A DNA stretch of 13,101 nt from assembly GCA_937880835.1 (NCBI GenBank), contig CALGRN010000335.1, forward strand, positions 1 through 13,101. The letters run 5' to 3'. Under the pieces are notes generated by a model that saw only the letters and a program-made list of their open reading frames with translations, was not told the origin of the DNA and made no database searches. Positions 12,901 through 13,101 of this stretch are shown here, piece by piece. The position numbers and the translations under genes are program-made. Each line of letters opens with the position of its first letter. Position 1 is the stretch's first letter. This DNA is from an uncultured Prevotella sp. GTDB lineage: Bacteria; Bacteroidota; Bacteroidia; Bacteroidales; Bacteroidaceae.

Positions 12901-13101
12901 ATGTGTGAGGAAATGCATTGTAATTGCTCCGGATGCGGATGTCACAACGAGCATAAAGAAGATGAAATAAAATGGTGGAAGATAATATTATCGGCAGTTT
13001 TGTTGTTTTCCGGAATTGCTTTGTCGGCACGGAATGTAATCTCCGATGGGCTATGGAAACTGCTATGGTTTCTATCGGCTTATCTTCCTGTTGGGTGGCA
13101 T
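12901..13101 (+). CDS. Heavy-metal translocating P-type ATPase (CadA/ZntA-like), N-terminal fragment
   Basis: Only the first 67 codons are in the window and the frame stays open to the edge. The N-terminus is a short Cys/His-rich tail with Cys at 2, 7, 9, 12 and 14 and His at 6, 15 and 18, including CSGCGCHNEH. It should bind soft or borderline metals such as Zn(II), Cd(II) or Pb(II). A hydrophobic helix follows (about 25-43), then a second one ending AYLPVGWH, which is the typical end of the second helix in Bacteroidota P1B-ATPases. Such pumps export metal using ATP from the inner membrane. A full HMA ferredoxin-like domain is absent at the N-terminus; the Cys cluster replaces it. The catalytic DKTGT motif lies outside the window, so the subtype is not settled. 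Confidence 0.72.
   Translation, partial: MCEEMHCNCSGCGCHNEHKEDEIKWWKIILSAVLLFSGIALSARNVISDGLWKLLWFLSAYLPVGWH

Overview
The window looks like chromosomal DNA of an anaerobic Bacteroidota, most likely Prevotellaceae. Three signs point there: several promoters fit the Bacteroidota form (TTTG or TTG, about 19-20 bases, then TAnnTTTG); the acpP-fabF-rnc gene order and the sequence flavour of the YidE-type transporter and pyridoxamine kinase are typical of the group; and there is a lipoprotein with a Bacteroidota-style signal peptide. No species is claimed.

Layout. 1-581 (minus) is the 5' part of a HEAT-repeat DNA alkylation repair (AlkD-like) gene. It is divergent from a lipoprotein gene (757-1749, plus). 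2109-4776 (minus) is the housekeeping operon acpP-fabF-rnc, with a strong hairpin repeat between acpP and fabF and a palindrome just upstream of its promoter. 4777-5376 has no gene but holds that promoter, the palindrome, a 105-base near-palindromic element with perfect 38-base arms, and a long bidirectional terminator. 5377-6174 (minus) is a membrane-anchored SAM-dependent methyltransferase with its own promoter. 6397-8911 (minus) is a two-gene unit, pyridoxamine kinase then an AAE/YidE-type transporter with two RCK_C domains. 9178-9603 (plus) is a small conserved protein of unknown function, preceded by a possible leader ORF. A second, diverged copy of the 105-base element lies at 9674-9778.

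9898-12707 (minus) is the accessory part and the best candidate for something not yet described. It is a three-gene cassette read from one good promoter: a chagasin-like cysteine-protease inhibitor, a papain-like (C1) peptidase with all catalytic residues, and a 539-residue protein with a His/Cys pair of the clan CD (caspase/gingipain-like) kind, resembling DUF6345. None of the three has a recognisable Sec signal peptide. The order inhibitor, protease, second protease-like protein suggests a self-contained proteolysis module whose activity is held in check in the producing cell. Its function is unknown.

12901-13101 (plus) is the start of a heavy-metal P-type ATPase with a Cys/His-rich N-terminus. 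Its promoter overlaps a TGCAAC-N3-GTTGCA palindrome that could be a metal-regulator site.
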